Shown: positions 1 to 10,816 of the stretch, in pieces
How the letters are laid out: each line of letters starts with the position of its first letter
How positions within the stretch are numbered: the first letter of the stretch is position 1
Assembly (NCBI GenBank): GCA_950295325.1
Contig: OX485809.1
Location: forward strand, 26,056,144-26,120,143
Origin: Polytrichum commune
Lineage: Eukaryota; Streptophyta; Polytrichopsida; Polytrichales; Polytrichaceae
DNA length: 64,000 nt
Direction of reading: 5' to 3'
Position numbers and translations under genes: made by a program
The notes under the pieces: model-generated
Told to the model about the DNA's origin: nothing
Database searches by the model: none
What the model saw: the letters and a program-made list of their open reading frames with translations, nothing else

Positions 1-2
1 CG

Positions 3-1545
3 GTGTACATACCAGAGCATACCTATCCACCCCCCGCCTTGTATGTCCCGCCCTCTCCCCAGGTTGCCGACACCCCAGAGCCCTCCTCTCATAGCGTACA
101 AGAGGAGGAGAGACCTGCACGTTATACGGCAGGTGCTCACGAGAAAGGCGCCATTGAAGACATCACAACCATTGGCAGCCAAGAAGATGAAGATATGCGG
201 GGCAGCCAAGAGGATGAACATATGCGGGGCAGCCAAGAAGATGAACATATGCGGGGCAGCCAAGACACCACAGATGAAGATCAACCTCATGTCGATACCC
301 AGGGGTCGCAAGCGGCTGGAGGCGCCTTGGTGGTGGAGGATAGCATGCACAATTTTGCGGACGCGCGTCCGGAACCTGTGCCCACGATGGGGCCTGGTGA
401 GGGAGGCACTGCTGGCGAGGGCCTCTCCGCTGAAGAGGTAATCCACCTTTGAGCTTGCCTCCCACGTTACGGACGCGCGTCCGAAACTTCCTTGTCTGCC
501 AACTTCGTGGCGTGTGCATATTGTCGAGTTCGATGCTCGGCTTCGCCCGGCGGGTGGATGCAATTTTGCCAGCATAGATTCAATTAGTTTTAGGGGAGAC
601 CTTTTGTGACAATGTAAATTATTCGCGAAATGTATTAAACCAATCACATTAATACAAATTTTTTGAACTACGTATTAGTATTCTTTTTGCCTTATATTTG
701 TTTGTTGAGTTTGTGCATGCTTGTCAATTGGTTTTCATGGGTAGTACCATTCACCTAGATAGTATTTTCCATCACAGGGTCCGTCGGAGATATGTCGCAA
801 CCCCGCTGAAAGACCAAGCCGGCCCATGAGGAAACCGTTCATAATATTTGACCTCAATGGGGTGCTTTGTCATTCCATGCATATCTCCAATAGTGCGTCG
901 AAGGGTCCCTTCCGTAGTCCACAAGACATGGATTACGGCGAACAGTTCGATACTCTCATTAACAAGAAGGTTGTACGGGCCCGGCCGGGGTTGAGGTGCT
1001 TCCTTCGTGATGTCCTTGGCTTGGCCCATGTCATCATCTGGAGCTCTATGCTTATGGACAACACGAAGGCCATCGTCGGTTTCCTTTTCCGAGAACTCGC
1101 AATGCCATGCTTGCTTCTCGGTCAAGAACACTGCGATGACCTTTATGACCGTAATGGCAACATTGTACCCAAGGTCGGAGGAGGCCGAGGGCCTCAATTC
1201 CTAAAGGTACTGAGGAAGAACCTTTGGGTGGGCGTCCCTATGTTGGAGGGGGTGCCCCACGGTTGTTGGCCCACCCCGGAGAACACGCTCCTCATTGACG
1301 ACAGCCCGGCAAAGAGTATTCTCAATCCCCTGGGCAGTTGCATATTCCCGGATCCTTGGGAGAGTGATAGAAATGACAACTTTCTAGAGAATGAACTAGG
1401 ACCCTACATTAGGAGGCTTGCCTATCACCCCGGAAGTGTCCCGGATTTTGTCCTCTCCAACCCCATTGGCAATAGGCCTCTAGGCCCAAGAGATGAGGAA
1501 TTTAGGAGGTTGTACGGCTATGCCAAACTCAATAAATTAATATGA
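3..1545 (+). CDS. FCP1/NIF-like HAD-superfamily phosphatase, gene A (two exons, 5' end outside window)
   Basis: Exon 1 is open from the window edge to 437 and exon 2 runs 778-1545; the intron 438-777 has GT/AG ends (GAG^GTAATC, CACAG^GGTCCG) and is phase 0 on both sides. Exon 1 is acidic and low complexity, with three 9-residue repeats of the GSQEDEHMR type. Exon 2 holds the phosphatase fold: motif I IFDLNGVL, motif II IWSSM, and the late acidic motif LIDDSPAK. The family normally removes phosphate from phosphoserine through an aspartyl intermediate. Here the second Asp of DxDxT is Asn (DLNGV); I recall this as common in a plant subgroup, and gene B shares it. The protein ends in KLNKLI. A paralogue on the opposite strand at 10004-10816 ends the same way, which supports the stop. 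Substrate unknown. The join of exon 1 to exon 2 is predicted from phase only. Confidence 0.75.
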
Positions 1546-1633
1546 TAACTGCTTTTTGGGTTTGTACTTGGACTCTCCATGTTTATATCTAACATTTCTC
1601 CCCGTATTTTGTAAATGTATTTTTGTGTCTTAG

Positions 1634-2068
1634 TTGCCTCACCAAGGATCCCAAAGTCTCGTCCATGGCATGTGTGCATCTAAACCGGGCCCCAGCTCCC
1701 CTTCCATCGGTGTGACCGACATTTCAATGCCTTCACTATTTCAATTTTCTGCCGTCGATGCCGCCTCTGCTGTTGATTACTCCAAAGACTCGGGGTTTGA
1801 AGACGGAGTTGTCGATAGCCCTCCTCCAAAGGTTGCAAAACTCAATTACGCTCCATCTCCATCTCCATCTCCCCTCCGCAATGAGAAGCACGTTCGAAAC
1901 CCGCGGTCGACCAGACGCCTTTGTATGGATGAACCCCAAATTGGTGTCCCGGCGTTTACGAGCGTCCCTGTTGTGCTTGTGGCCCCCCTCGATGTCGCAG
2001 AAGCTCAAACCACCGCCCCGCAGGCCAAGGTGCCCAATTATTGGCATTCTCAAGTTTTTTCTTCATGA
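1634..2068 (+). CDS. Conserved ORF downstream of phosphatase gene A (exon-like)
   Basis: This is an open stretch after a possible acceptor (TGTCTTAG at about 1633). It has a recognisable counterpart at 9508-9893 on the minus strand behind phosphatase gene B: both carry DAAS-x2-DYSK, then GVVDSPPPK, then a SPSPL run. No known domain is recognised; the product would be Ser/Pro-rich and probably disordered. Because both phosphatase genes stop at NKLI before this block, it is either a separate small gene or an alternatively spliced tail that was duplicated together with the phosphatase. The right-hand boundary is uncertain. Confidence 0.45.
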   Translation: MPHQGSQSLVHGMCASKPGPSSPSIGVTDISMPSLFQFSAVDAASAVDYSKDSGFEDGVVDSPPPKVAKLNYAPSPSPSPLRNEKHVRNPRSTRRLCMDEPQIGVPAFTSVPVVLVAPLDVAEAQTTAPQAKVPNYWHSQVFSS

Positions 2069-2146
2069 TTTCCGTGGATTAGTGCATTTTATATTATTGG
2101 GTTTTTCGGACTTCCATCCGTAACTTATACTAACCCACATCATTAT

Positions 2147-2518
2147 ATGTATTTATGGTCATTGTTTCAAACCCCAATACACATGAATGTGGGCCGTTCA
2201 TCCTCGACTTCGTCATTGGATAGGCGAACACTGAAGACTGCTTCTTGCGAGTCTGATCGTTGTTTGGCCCTACGGAAGAGTGAAAGACGTTCGTTTTCCC
2301 AATCGCATTCGTATTCCACTTATTCGGTAGGGGGTCGGCAAATATGGGCAAATGGCACATATTCGGGGTCGACAAATACACAAGGTTTTAGCCGCGGACC
2401 CGAGATCTTTAGAGCCATGGAGGCCATGAAAGCAAAAGAACGTGAAACGGCCATAAATGCTAATAATAGTATTGCAAAAGCAAAAGTAGTGAGTCGTAAT
2501 CATGATCCGAACGTATAG
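2147..2518 (+). CDS. Conserved Ser/Lys-rich ORF, second downstream block of gene A
   Basis: The last part matches the minus-strand block at 9090-9371: SRGPEIFRAMEAMKAKE here against SRGAEIFRNVEAMRAKE there, preceded in both by a Ser/Tyr/Gly-rich stretch. This copy ends soon after the match (stop at 2516-2518), whereas the B copy continues into a Lys/Glu-rich tail. It is probably the terminal exon of the same transcript as 1634-2068; the exact splice sites were not resolved. An AATAAA-type polyadenylation signal occurs at about 2615. Function unknown. Confidence 0.45.
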   Translation: MYLWSLFQTPIHMNVGRSSSTSSLDRRTLKTASCESDRCLALRKSERRSFSQSHSYSTYSVGGRQIWANGTYSGSTNTQGFSRGPEIFRAMEAMKAKERETAINANNSIAKAKVVSRNHDPNV

Positions 2519-5292
2519 GCTATATTAACATACATGTAGTTGTGGAATTATGTTTCTAGGACTTTCGCCTAATATTGGATATTCCACTTGTATTTTGTAC
2601 TTCAACCCCTATTCAATAAATATGATATTGATTTTCCATATGCAAATGTTTTCATATATCCCATTTTCTTATTTTTATGTGTGGTTCCATGCATTTGAGT
2701 CTCTTATTTGTTTCCAAAATTGGGAACATAGCATATTTTTAGTGTTTTCCTTCCTACAAATGTGAAAGCCACGTCCTTAAATAGTCTCAAAATCAACAAA
2801 AAGTCTCCAATTACCGAATATAGTGTTACATGTTTAATATGTGGGAGTCGTCCAATGTCGTCCAATGTTTAATAGTCCACGGGTGTTCACCCATGGAGTG
2901 TAGGCACAATCCTTTTGTCTTCCTTGATGGGATCCTCCATATTACAATTGATTGTTTGCCCGGTTTCATTGGAACACTTGGTTTGTGGAGGCTAAAACCT
3001 CTACGGGTATTCTCTCGTACAAAAAAATCAATCATTGCGTTCCCATCACGTTCCCCACATTAAAATGAGCGGACCATTTGTCTCATTTTAGTTAATATCC
3101 CCATGGTATGTAAAATAAAGGTACTTTGTAGAATATATCGGGATACTTATTACATAAAATGCCCTTAAATTTTTCTCACTTTCCATCCCAAGAAAGAATC
3201 TAAAGTTGATATCTTGCTCCAATGACCAAGTCCTTCAGCATATGCCAATGTTCTATTTTATTTTTCTTTGCTATTATCAAGGATCCATTGGATTTGATAT
3301 GTCCATGATTAGAAATGACAAATTGGACGGCATTATTGTCAAAGTTATTATGCAAACACTCATGAAGCATATGGTCCTATTTATTGTTGGCCTTTAGGTT
3401 TTTATTGTTGGATATTTGCATCTTCTTAAGCCAATTTTGGGTAGTTGCATTGAAAATGATTGTCCACTTGGTTTTGTTGACTGCGTGCTTCCTCTTGAAT
3501 GAGGTCTACATTCAAGGATATCATTCTCCCAATATGGATTGTGTGGAGCTCTACTTGCAAGCTCGCAAATTAAGATGTTATACCATTTTCGCTACATACA
3601 CTTGCTACTTAAAATCATAATGGTATCAACTTTAGAAGGTTTCCAAATCAAGACCTTGGGAAGGCCATCCTCTAGTTGCTCCTCCTTAGGGTATTTAAGA
3701 CTTGGAAATGTTTTCTTCATTCTTAAGTATTTTTCTTTGTCATGCTCAGTTTTGAAGTTGTTTCATACATTCAAGCATTGCGTGTATTCTTATGCAACTA
3801 CTTCCATGCAACCACCTCCATCAAACCCAATTTAACAACACTTGCCCTGACCTTAAATGGTCTATTCAATTCCACCCGACTCTTTTTGCAAATTAGAATT
3901 TGATATACCTAGGTGGTGACAAACGAGTTGAACTGGATGTTCTTTTTCAATTTCATTGAGACGTTCATTGTACATCAAGGTTCCGTACATGTAAACAATG
4001 TGACAAAGCCATGTCCTAAACATATTGTGAATAATTTGGTATATGTAAGAATGGTTAACAATCTCCATGGCAGTAGCAACAATGTGTTGCCAATGCACAA
4101 TGACAAAGGTTTTTTCCTTGATGTGCTCCTAGTTATATGGCTCTTTCCAAATTTCTTTATTCTCAAGAATCGACACCACAAAAAATTTATACTACTGCCA
4201 ATTGGGCTCAACTTGTGCTAGTCAATTCTTCATGTGGCTTACGCTCTTGAGATCAAGATTTTTAACCACCTTCTTGCAATTATATCTCTTCAACCTACTT
4301 ATTAGGATGTTGGCAACAAAATTCACACCTAGCTTGTACAAGTAAGTATAATTCTCCTTAAACAATTATGTCATTTGCAACTTGCTTAAGGTCGGTATCG
4401 GTCCTTGGCATCAAGACCCTACCTTTCTCTACCATTGTTAGCTGCATGGGCATATCATCGACAACCTCAGTTTGCTTATGTTTCTTTTGGAGGGCAATAC
4501 TTTTAACTTTGCCTCTTTACCTTTCATTATGCACTTAAGATCTCCATCTTTCATTCACCTCTTCTTTTATTTTTTGGCATCATATGAAGCTCTTGACATT
4601 TTCCATTTTAATCTTCTATATTCCTCTTGACCAAATCAAGATCCCTTGTCTTATTCAGTGCACAAAAGTTTCTATCTCCGTCATTTCTCTCTTTTACTAT
4701 CTCGCAAGCTATGTCTTTCATTTTCTTGAAAATAATCTCCTTGTCATTTTTCTTTTTCTTTTTCCTTCTCATTCATATCCCCCATGATATCCAAGATAAG
4801 ACTAAACACCATCTTGTTTGCGCCCCTCCGGTTCATAGGCATCAAATCCTCCCTACTTTGTTTAGACAAGAGATTGAGGCTCTCTTTGAAAGATTTTAGC
4901 ACACATTTATGTTTTGCCAAGTCAATGGAGAGGAGTTTCTCCTCCCCCCCCCTTCCAACAAGATGAAGTCTAGGACACCGTCTCTCACTCCTTGTGTCAC
5001 CTTAATATTTTGCTTAGTGCTAACTCTATCCAATCCCCTCCGACTTTTTGACAAAATTGTAGCTCAAAGGGGTTTTTGTCCATTTTCTTCTTCACAATAG
5101 TGTCCAGTCTTTCATGATGGCCTTTGGCTTCCAATAAGTCTCTTTCCATTTCCTTGTGTGTTTCTTTGCGACCATGTCTATCTTATACACCATTTGTTGT
5201 TTTGTAGGCATCTCATGTGAGCAAAGGAAACACACAAGATAGAATATTTCCCAAAATTATACAATTGGGTGGTTTCTCTTTACTGTGAGAAT
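2519..5292. other. Gene-poor stretch with decayed coding-like sequence on the minus strand
   Basis: No intact gene is seen. Read on the minus strand, parts of 3850-5250 look like an old, stop-riddled polyprotein (for example MPMQLTMVEKGRVLMPRTD near 4400-4460), suggesting a degraded retroelement. The family could not be assigned. Confidence 0.3.
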
Positions 5293-5778
5293 TGTCATGC
5301 ATGAAAATTGAACATGTAGTAGATCACTAGTAGATCGGTTGAGTCCCAAGAAGCCATGACGTAATGCCCATGCTATACACTTGATCAAGCAATGGTTCAT
5401 TAGTGGTTAGGTTAGTGTGTAGTGTGTAGTGTGAGTGAGTAGTCATCTTGAAACGCTCCTTGCTCTTTGACCTCATGCACCTGAGCCGGTTCTTGGAAGT
5501 GAGATGACTAAAGGGGGAGAGGGCGAGTTCATTGGGGAGGTGAGAGTTGAGTGAGAGACGTGAACATGATGTAGTGTGAACTATGTTTAGCATAATAAAG
5601 TTAGTGAAGAGATTTTGAGAATGGTATATTGTTCAATATTGGCCCAAGTATGTAAATAATTTCTATGGAAAGGTCAAGAGTTGAGAATGATAATGAAGGG
5701 TGTTTGAATTTCTATAAAATCCTTAGTGTCATTGCACTTAATGCATAAGTAATCCCGGTGAAATCTTCCAGTGTTTCA
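5293..5778 (+). mobile_element. LTR-like repeat, copy 1
   Basis: A 486-bp block starts TGTCATGCATG and ends GTTTCA (TG...CA). It matches 25292-25760 over its whole length with moderate divergence. A TATA-like TCTATAAAATCC lies near 5713. Retroelement coding debris follows downstream, so this may be the 5' LTR of a ruined element. No clean primer-binding site follows the CA end. Confidence 0.6.
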
Positions 5779-6234
5779 TATGGTTCTGTTGCCAAGACCC
5801 AAATTTGTTGTTCTCCAGAGTAAAGACTGAAAATAGCTAAAGAAACATTTGTTGAGAAAAGAACCTTGACAACCCCAAACTTAATGGAAATGTTGGATCT
5901 ATTGATAGCTCAGCATATTGATGTTAAAACAACCTTTTTGGCAAGTGTCTTGTATTGAATTGATTCAAGTTGAAGAAGAACTCATGCAAAAACCTACAAG
6001 ATATGAGTTTATCATGAGTTTATTAGACTTAGAAGAGGGGAGTTATGACGGTGACGAAGCTTCGTCTGAGTCATAGAGACAAGGCATAATTCTGTAGTTT
6101 TTTGTCCTGCATCGGAGAACTAAAAAGAATTTATAACAAGTTGAGAAACAATAGTAGTATTAATATGAACTTGAGTCACCTACTAACCTTCTTAAGAGTG
6201 AGGTCTGGACATCTTAAGTTTTGAATTCATATGG
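5779..6234. other. Retroelement-derived spacer, no gene seen
   Basis: AT-rich sequence between the LTR-like repeat and the RNase H remnant. There is no open frame of note. It is probably decayed internal retroelement sequence. Confidence 0.3.
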
Positions 6235-6620
6235 TTGTTACAATTTGATGAAACTTGTAATTCGACAATAGGATTTGGGGCTGGAGTCGTGTTGGACAAT
6301 TTAGTAGGTGAGTGTTATTATCTACAAAAAGATTTGGGGCATAAAATCACTTGCAGCCAAGCCGAGTATGTTGCTTTACGTTGTGGACATGAAACAACTA
6401 TTTGTCTAGGAATAAAGAAAGTCCGGGATCTAGGGAATTCATAGTTAATTTGTAGTCAAGTCATTTAAGAATGGAGAGTACAAAGTGAAAAGTTACAAAA
6501 ATTTCATAGCTAAAACTCAAAGAACAATTTCAATATTTTTCTATTGAACATGTTTCTTGTGTTAAGAACATTTAAGCTGATTGTTTAACAAAATCAACAT
6601 GTATAGGTAAGGTTTAATCT
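6235..6620 (+). pseudogene. Decayed retroelement RNase H fragment
   Basis: The 69-codon open stretch reads as a plant LTR-retroelement RNase H: GFGAGVVLDNLVGE, then SQAEYVALRCGHE, then ICLGIKKVRDLG. Past its stop the similarity continues in broken form (GEYKVKSYK, then a piece like FFSIEHVSCVKN-x-ADCLTKST) to about 6620. Stops and frameshifts rule out function. It lies upstream of gag-like sequence at 6930-7260, the wrong order for one element, so at least two fragments or a rearrangement are involved. Confidence 0.6.
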
Positions 6621-6929
6621 ACATAGTTCAAAGGATACTTGCAAACTCACCCTTAAATTAAAAAAATTATCCATAAAAAAAAATCAGTCAAGCTAGGTGG
6701 ATTTGGAATAATAGAAATTGAAGGTTTGTCTTCATCAAAGCAGGGTGAGATGGTTGCGATTCTTGTTTCTCATGGGCAGGACAAAGGTGATCCCGAAGCT
6801 TATCTAAGAGAGTTTCAAAGGGCTTGCATGGCAAATGGGGATAAAGATGGGGCCATTTGGCTTCAATTTTTTTCCTAATTTCCTTGAAGTAGCCACTAGC
6901 CGTTGGTATGAGTGACAATCACCAAGTGT

Positions 6930-8520
6930 CAAGTCTAGTTGTGAAGTTTTAATAAAAGCATTTGTAGCCGAGTTTCAATCCAAGCTACTTAACCCTACTA
7001 GGCTCCTTAGGCAATGTCTGTCAATCACCCGGAGAGAGTGTGCGCTCATATAGTGAAAGGGTACGAAAACTACAATCCAACATCGAAAAGAATGTCTCAA
7101 GAGGACCTGTAGGCAACGCTGTTGGGAATTGGTAGCTTTGTTTTGAAGAATTTTGTCTACAACTTACTGCCAACATTGCAAGAAATGGTCACGTTCACAG
7201 ATCCCTCAACATTTGACGAAGCTTTGACTGTTGCTCGACGCAAAGAGGACAACCTATTGTGCATGTCACCTATCAACCACCTATATATCAACTTACTTCA
7301 TTCAGATGGACCATCAACCACTGCTCCACCCATCCATCCACAACACAGAGTTATGACGCCGTATGCCTATGGTCGCAGGAACAATGCCCATACAACCCAC
7401 ACAGTATTGAGACCCATTTCCCCCATAGGTGCATTCGAGAAATGGGGAGTGGATTTTGTTGGTCCACTTCCAACCTCATCAAAGTGCAACAAGCACATCA
7501 TCGTTGCTGCTATTGACTACATGACAAATTGGGTTGGAGGCGGCCACTGTAGTGAAAAGAGGCACCCAGGAGGCAACTTCTGATATCATGTCCTCGCACA
7601 TCGTGTGGAGGAATGGTTGCCAATATGGAGAGATCGAGACAGATATGGGCTCACATCCTCGGGGGGGGGGGGGGGCAGTGTGTTAAAATGTTAATGATAT
7701 AGGTGCGAACAACCACTATTTTATAGGGGGGTATTACTTTCGATTCTCTTCTTTTTTTCACATGCTATCATAATTATGTAATTTTCTACTTTGGGTTAAT
7801 AGAAAAATGGCTTGCATTACTTACAATTCCAAATTACCTATTACTGCATACCCTATAGTACTTTAAAGATGTCCAGTGCCATTTTTGATACCCTATATTA
7901 CTCTTAAGTCCATTTATAAATTTTTGCCCCCATGTTTTTAAAACACCCTATCATTTGGCCGCACGTATATTGCTACTCCATCCAATGACTACCCCCCCCC
8001 CCCCGAGCTCACACTTTGTCAACAGGCTCGTATCAGCTTTGCTCCAACGAATGTCAGTGAAACACACGCAAGCGGGTGCTTATTACTTGCAAGCAAATGG
8101 GCTGGTGGAACGATCAAATGGAACAATGTGCAATATCTTGACGAAAATAGTCCAAGGTGACCGTCATGCATGGGATGAACACTTAAACGAAGCATTTTGG
8201 GCATACCAGACAGCTCTCAAAACCACTACAGTTTCACCCCTTTTCATTTAGCTTATGGTTTTGAAGTTGTTATTCCAATTGAGTTAGAGACTCCGTCTCT
8301 GAGAGTTGCTGTGGAGTATAACCTCATAGACGTGTCATTCCTGGAAGCTTGCTTGACCTTGCTGGAGGAATCAGACAAGGACCAGAGAAATGAAGTGATG
8401 CAAATACGGAGGAAAGTTGCACACGACAAATTGAGGAGGTGCATTGAGTTTCATGAAGGGGACTCGGTCATGTTGCGAGACAATTGGCTCATAAAGCAGA
8501 AGGAACATTATATTCGTTAA
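6930..8520 (+). pseudogene. Ty3/gypsy-type gag-integrase remnant, interrupted by a MITE
   Basis: Gag-like sequence at about 6950-7260 (AEFQSKLLNP, then a segment with FDEALTVARRKEDNL) passes directly into integrase-core sequence near 7430 (FEKWGVDFVGPLPTSSKCNK, then DYMTNW). Protease, RT and RNase H are therefore missing, pointing to an internal deletion. The integrase is cut at 7657 by a 350-bp MITE and resumes at about 8008 with HFVNRL, QANGLVERSNGT, AFWAYQTALKTT and, one frame over, FHLAYG. The order fits Ty3/gypsy integrase (central D, then E within the LVERSNGT neighbourhood). The copy is dead. Confidence 0.75.
7658..8007. mobile_element. Poly-G-ended MITE, copy 1
   Basis: This 350-bp element begins CTC followed by a run of G and GGCAGTGTGTTAA, and ends with ACTACC, a run of C and GAG. 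The ends are inverted (CTCGGGG.../...CCCCGAG). It interrupts the integrase remnant; the flanks CTCACATC and CTCACACT (7650-7657, 8008-8015) look like an 8-bp target duplication with two changes. The interior is nearly identical to 50971-51325. It has no coding capacity. The 8-bp duplication suggests hAT-type mobilisation. Confidence 0.8.
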
Positions 8521-8649
8521 ATTGAGACTTTTTGGGCATTTTGAGACATTCACATAAATAAGAACAAGGATAAATGGAACACATATTGGAGAAAGTTGTA
8601 AGATGCGAACACTTTGAAGCAGGTGTTTAGACCAAGAACCCCATAAATA

Positions 8650-8945
8650 ACTCATATTTGTGATGGTTTAGGGTGGGCAATCCAAATCTTAGACCACATT
8701 TAAGGGGAAACCTTAAAACATTCATATTATTGCACACAAAATATTAGAGCTTGTATGAATATGGTTTAGGTAGGGCAATCCAAACCATAGATCTTATTGA
8801 AGGGTTAATATGTTAACCAATATAATATTGCATACAAAATATTCCAAACTCATATTTGTGATGGTTTAGGTAGGGCAATCCAAACCTTAGACCATATGGA
8901 AGGGGAAATCATGTCTAACTTGTATTATTGCAAAAAAAAAACATA
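8650..8945 (+). repeat. Short tandem repeat, three units of about 100 bp
   Basis: Three diverged units each carry ATATTTGTGATGGTTTAGG (or a variant) and GGGCAATCCAAACC, followed by a run resembling TTATTGCACACAAAATATT. They start near 8654, 8752 and 8851. No gene is seen. Confidence 0.7.
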
Positions 8946-9089
8946 CAAAGTGTGGCATGTAAAATGCATATCATGCTAACACCACACATGCATTGGATAG
9001 TGCGACCCAAAATGTTCTTGCCTATGGCCCAAAACCCTACGCCTACTATGGCCTATCTAGCCTCGGATACTACCTCTTTTTCTTTTGCT

Positions 9090-9371
9090 TCATTTTCTTT
9101 TGCTTTTTTTTTCTTTTGCCTCTTTTTCTTTTGCTGCAGCTTCTTTTGCTCGCATTGCTTCAACATTCCTGAAAATCTCCGCCCCGCGACTATAGCCATT
9201 CTTGGGGTGAACGCCATCAATAACACATTTTGTATTCCGTCGGCCGCCCGAATTATACGACGAAGAATTCGAATACGATGAAGTGGACTGTCTTGCATTT
9301 CTGGTCATGGAGTAGAAACGCTCCAACTCGATGGACGCACTAGACCGCATAGGTTTACGGGTGGGAGCAAC
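9090..9371 (-). CDS. Terminal Lys/Glu-rich block downstream of phosphatase gene B
   Basis: It opens after a good acceptor (GCGTTGCAG^GTTGCTCC, exon start 9371) and ends at a stop at 9090. It has a Ser/Tyr/Asn-rich part, then SRGAEIFRNVEAMRAKE, then an AAAKEKEAKEKKSKRK charged tail that could form a helix. It is the counterpart of 2147-2518. Function unknown. The preceding exon could not be joined in phase with certainty: the obvious donor at 9508 is phase 2, while this reading frame needs phase 0. Confidence 0.5.
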   Translation of the reverse strand, partial: VAPTRKPMRSSASIELERFYSMTRNARQSTSSYSNSSSYNSGGRRNTKCVIDGVHPKNGYSRGAEIFRNVEAMRAKEAAAKEKEAKEKKSKRK

Positions 9372-9507
9372 CTGCAACGCGTCAACGCACGAACACATGT
9401 GTTAGTTTAGGGAGGAAGACCCAAACGTGTCACACATTCATTTTTTAAGTGCAAAATGATTGTAATGCGCGGATAACCATGTTTTTTTGGGGGGGGGGGG
9501 GGTTCAC

Positions 9508-9893
9508 CTTGTCACCGGGGGCGTTCCCGTCGGAGTTGGCGAGGAGGGGCAAGGCATCCCGCAAAGGAATAGGAAGGGTTCCACTCTTCGTAGGCCGAGC
9601 GTCCATCCGCAGCCGCCGTTGAGGTGTACTACTGCCGCCGGGCCGAGAGGGGGATGTCCGGACGCATTTGCGATTATGCCTTTGAGCGGTGACGGGGACG
9701 CAGATCGCCGGAAGATTTGCTTGGGTGGGGGGCTATCGACGACGCCGGCGTCAAGAGGCTCCTTGGAGTAGTCGATGGTTGACGCGGCGTCGTAAACGGT
9801 CTCGTAGAAGAAGCTCCCCAAGTCTGACTCGCTGACGACGTCAATCGAGGGCTCCAAACGCTGGAGCCAAAATTGGAACAAAACAAAACCCAA
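9508..9893 (-). CDS. Conserved Ser/Pro-rich block downstream of phosphatase gene B
   Basis: It is the counterpart of 1634-2068, sharing DAAS-x2-DYSK, AGVVDSPPPK and SASPSPLK. A possible acceptor lies at GGCTCCAG near 9861 and a possible donor AAG^GTGAAC at 9508. A run of 15 or more G (9489-9502) sits just downstream in the presumed intron. No known domain. It is either an alternative 3' exon of the phosphatase or a co-duplicated neighbour gene. Confidence 0.45.
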
Positions 9894-10003
9894 GGAAAAG
9901 GGGGGAGATAGAGCGCGTGAAAATCAAGATACATATGAAGCGTAAATTACACAAAATGGGTAGGCGCATATACACACACACACATACAAACACACGTACT
10001 GTC

Positions 10004-10816
10004 TCAAATGAGCTTGTTAAATTTCGCGTGAGATAACAACTCTCTGTACAAATGGTCTCGTGGATCCAAGTATCTCTCGCCTATGGGATTATTCCTAACA
10101 AAATTGTTTACGGGAAGTCCGCTTCCCCAGAGCGCCTGGAGGTATTTACTAAGGTCTAACAAAAATCGGTCCCGGACCTTCTCGACCGTCCACGTAGGGC
10201 ACACTATGAAGTTGGCCGTCGGGTTCAACATGTTCTTTGCGGCGCTGTCGTCCACCATGAGCGTGTTCTCGCGGGTGGGGCGGACGTCGTAGGGGACGCC
10301 TATCAAGGACGGTCGCTGGTCCCAAAAAATGGGCTTCAAGACCTTGAGGTATTGGGGGGAAGCGGGGTTGTTTGGTTTTTTGACGACTTTGCCGTCCTGT
10401 GTGTACAATATTCTACAGGCTTCCTGTGCTAGGACCATGCAGGGGGGCTCGATGCCCTTGAAGATGAACTCCACGACCGCATTGGTGTTCTCGGCCGTCA
10501 TGGAGCTCCACACGACCACCCACCATCGTTGTTGGGCGATCTGGAGGAAGGTCCGAAGCCACGGGCGGAGGTGAACTAGTTTGGTCTTTATGAACGTGGG
10601 CGGCCCGTCGTAATTAGCGTCCTCGGGCTTGCAAAAGGGCACCGTGGGGGTCCTAGGGCAATGAACGCATTGGACGAGGACCCCGTTCAGGTCTAACACC
10701 AGGAATCGTTTCTTCGGCAGCGGGGGCGGGGCGGGTAAAACCGGGGGCGCCGCCGCGCTGCCCTCTCCGCTCCTTGGGGAAGAGCGTCGGGGAGCCGCTA
10801 CGCTATGCTCCGAGCC
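10004..10816 (-). CDS. FCP1/NIF-like HAD phosphatase, gene B (main exon)
   Basis: The exon starts at 10816 after TATCCGCAG^GGCTCG; frame 0 is open from there, although no ATG begins the conserved part, so an upstream exon is expected as in gene A. After a Pro/Ala/Ser-rich linker comes motif I (FLVLDLNGVLV), then VVVWSSM and LMVDDSAAKNMLNP. The protein ends with HAKFNKLI and TGA, like gene A. Asn again replaces the second catalytic Asp of DxDxT, and the downstream blocks are also shared. It is transcribed towards gene A, giving a tail-to-tail pair about 8.5 kb apart. It is much more GC-rich than gene A. Likely a protein phosphatase; substrate unknown. Confidence 0.75.
   Translation of the reverse strand, partial: GSEHSVAAPRRSSPRSGEGSAAAPPVLPAPPPLPKKRFLVLDLNGVLVQCVHCPRTPTVPFCKPEDANYDGPPTFIKTKLVHLRPWLRTFLQIAQQRWWVVVWSSMTAENTNAVVEFIFKGIEPPCMVLAQEACRILYTQDGKVVKKPNNPASPQYLKVLKPIFWDQRPSLIGVPYDVRPTRENTLMVDDSAAKNMLNPTANFIVCPTWTVEKVRDRFLLDLSKYLQALWGSGLPVNNFVRNNPIGERYLDPRDHLYRELLSHAKFNKLI

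Noticed and set aside
9489-9502. Possible further poly-G-ended MITE
   Set aside because: Only a single G run without a matching C-run end or target duplication; same for the C runs near 4937 and 26911.
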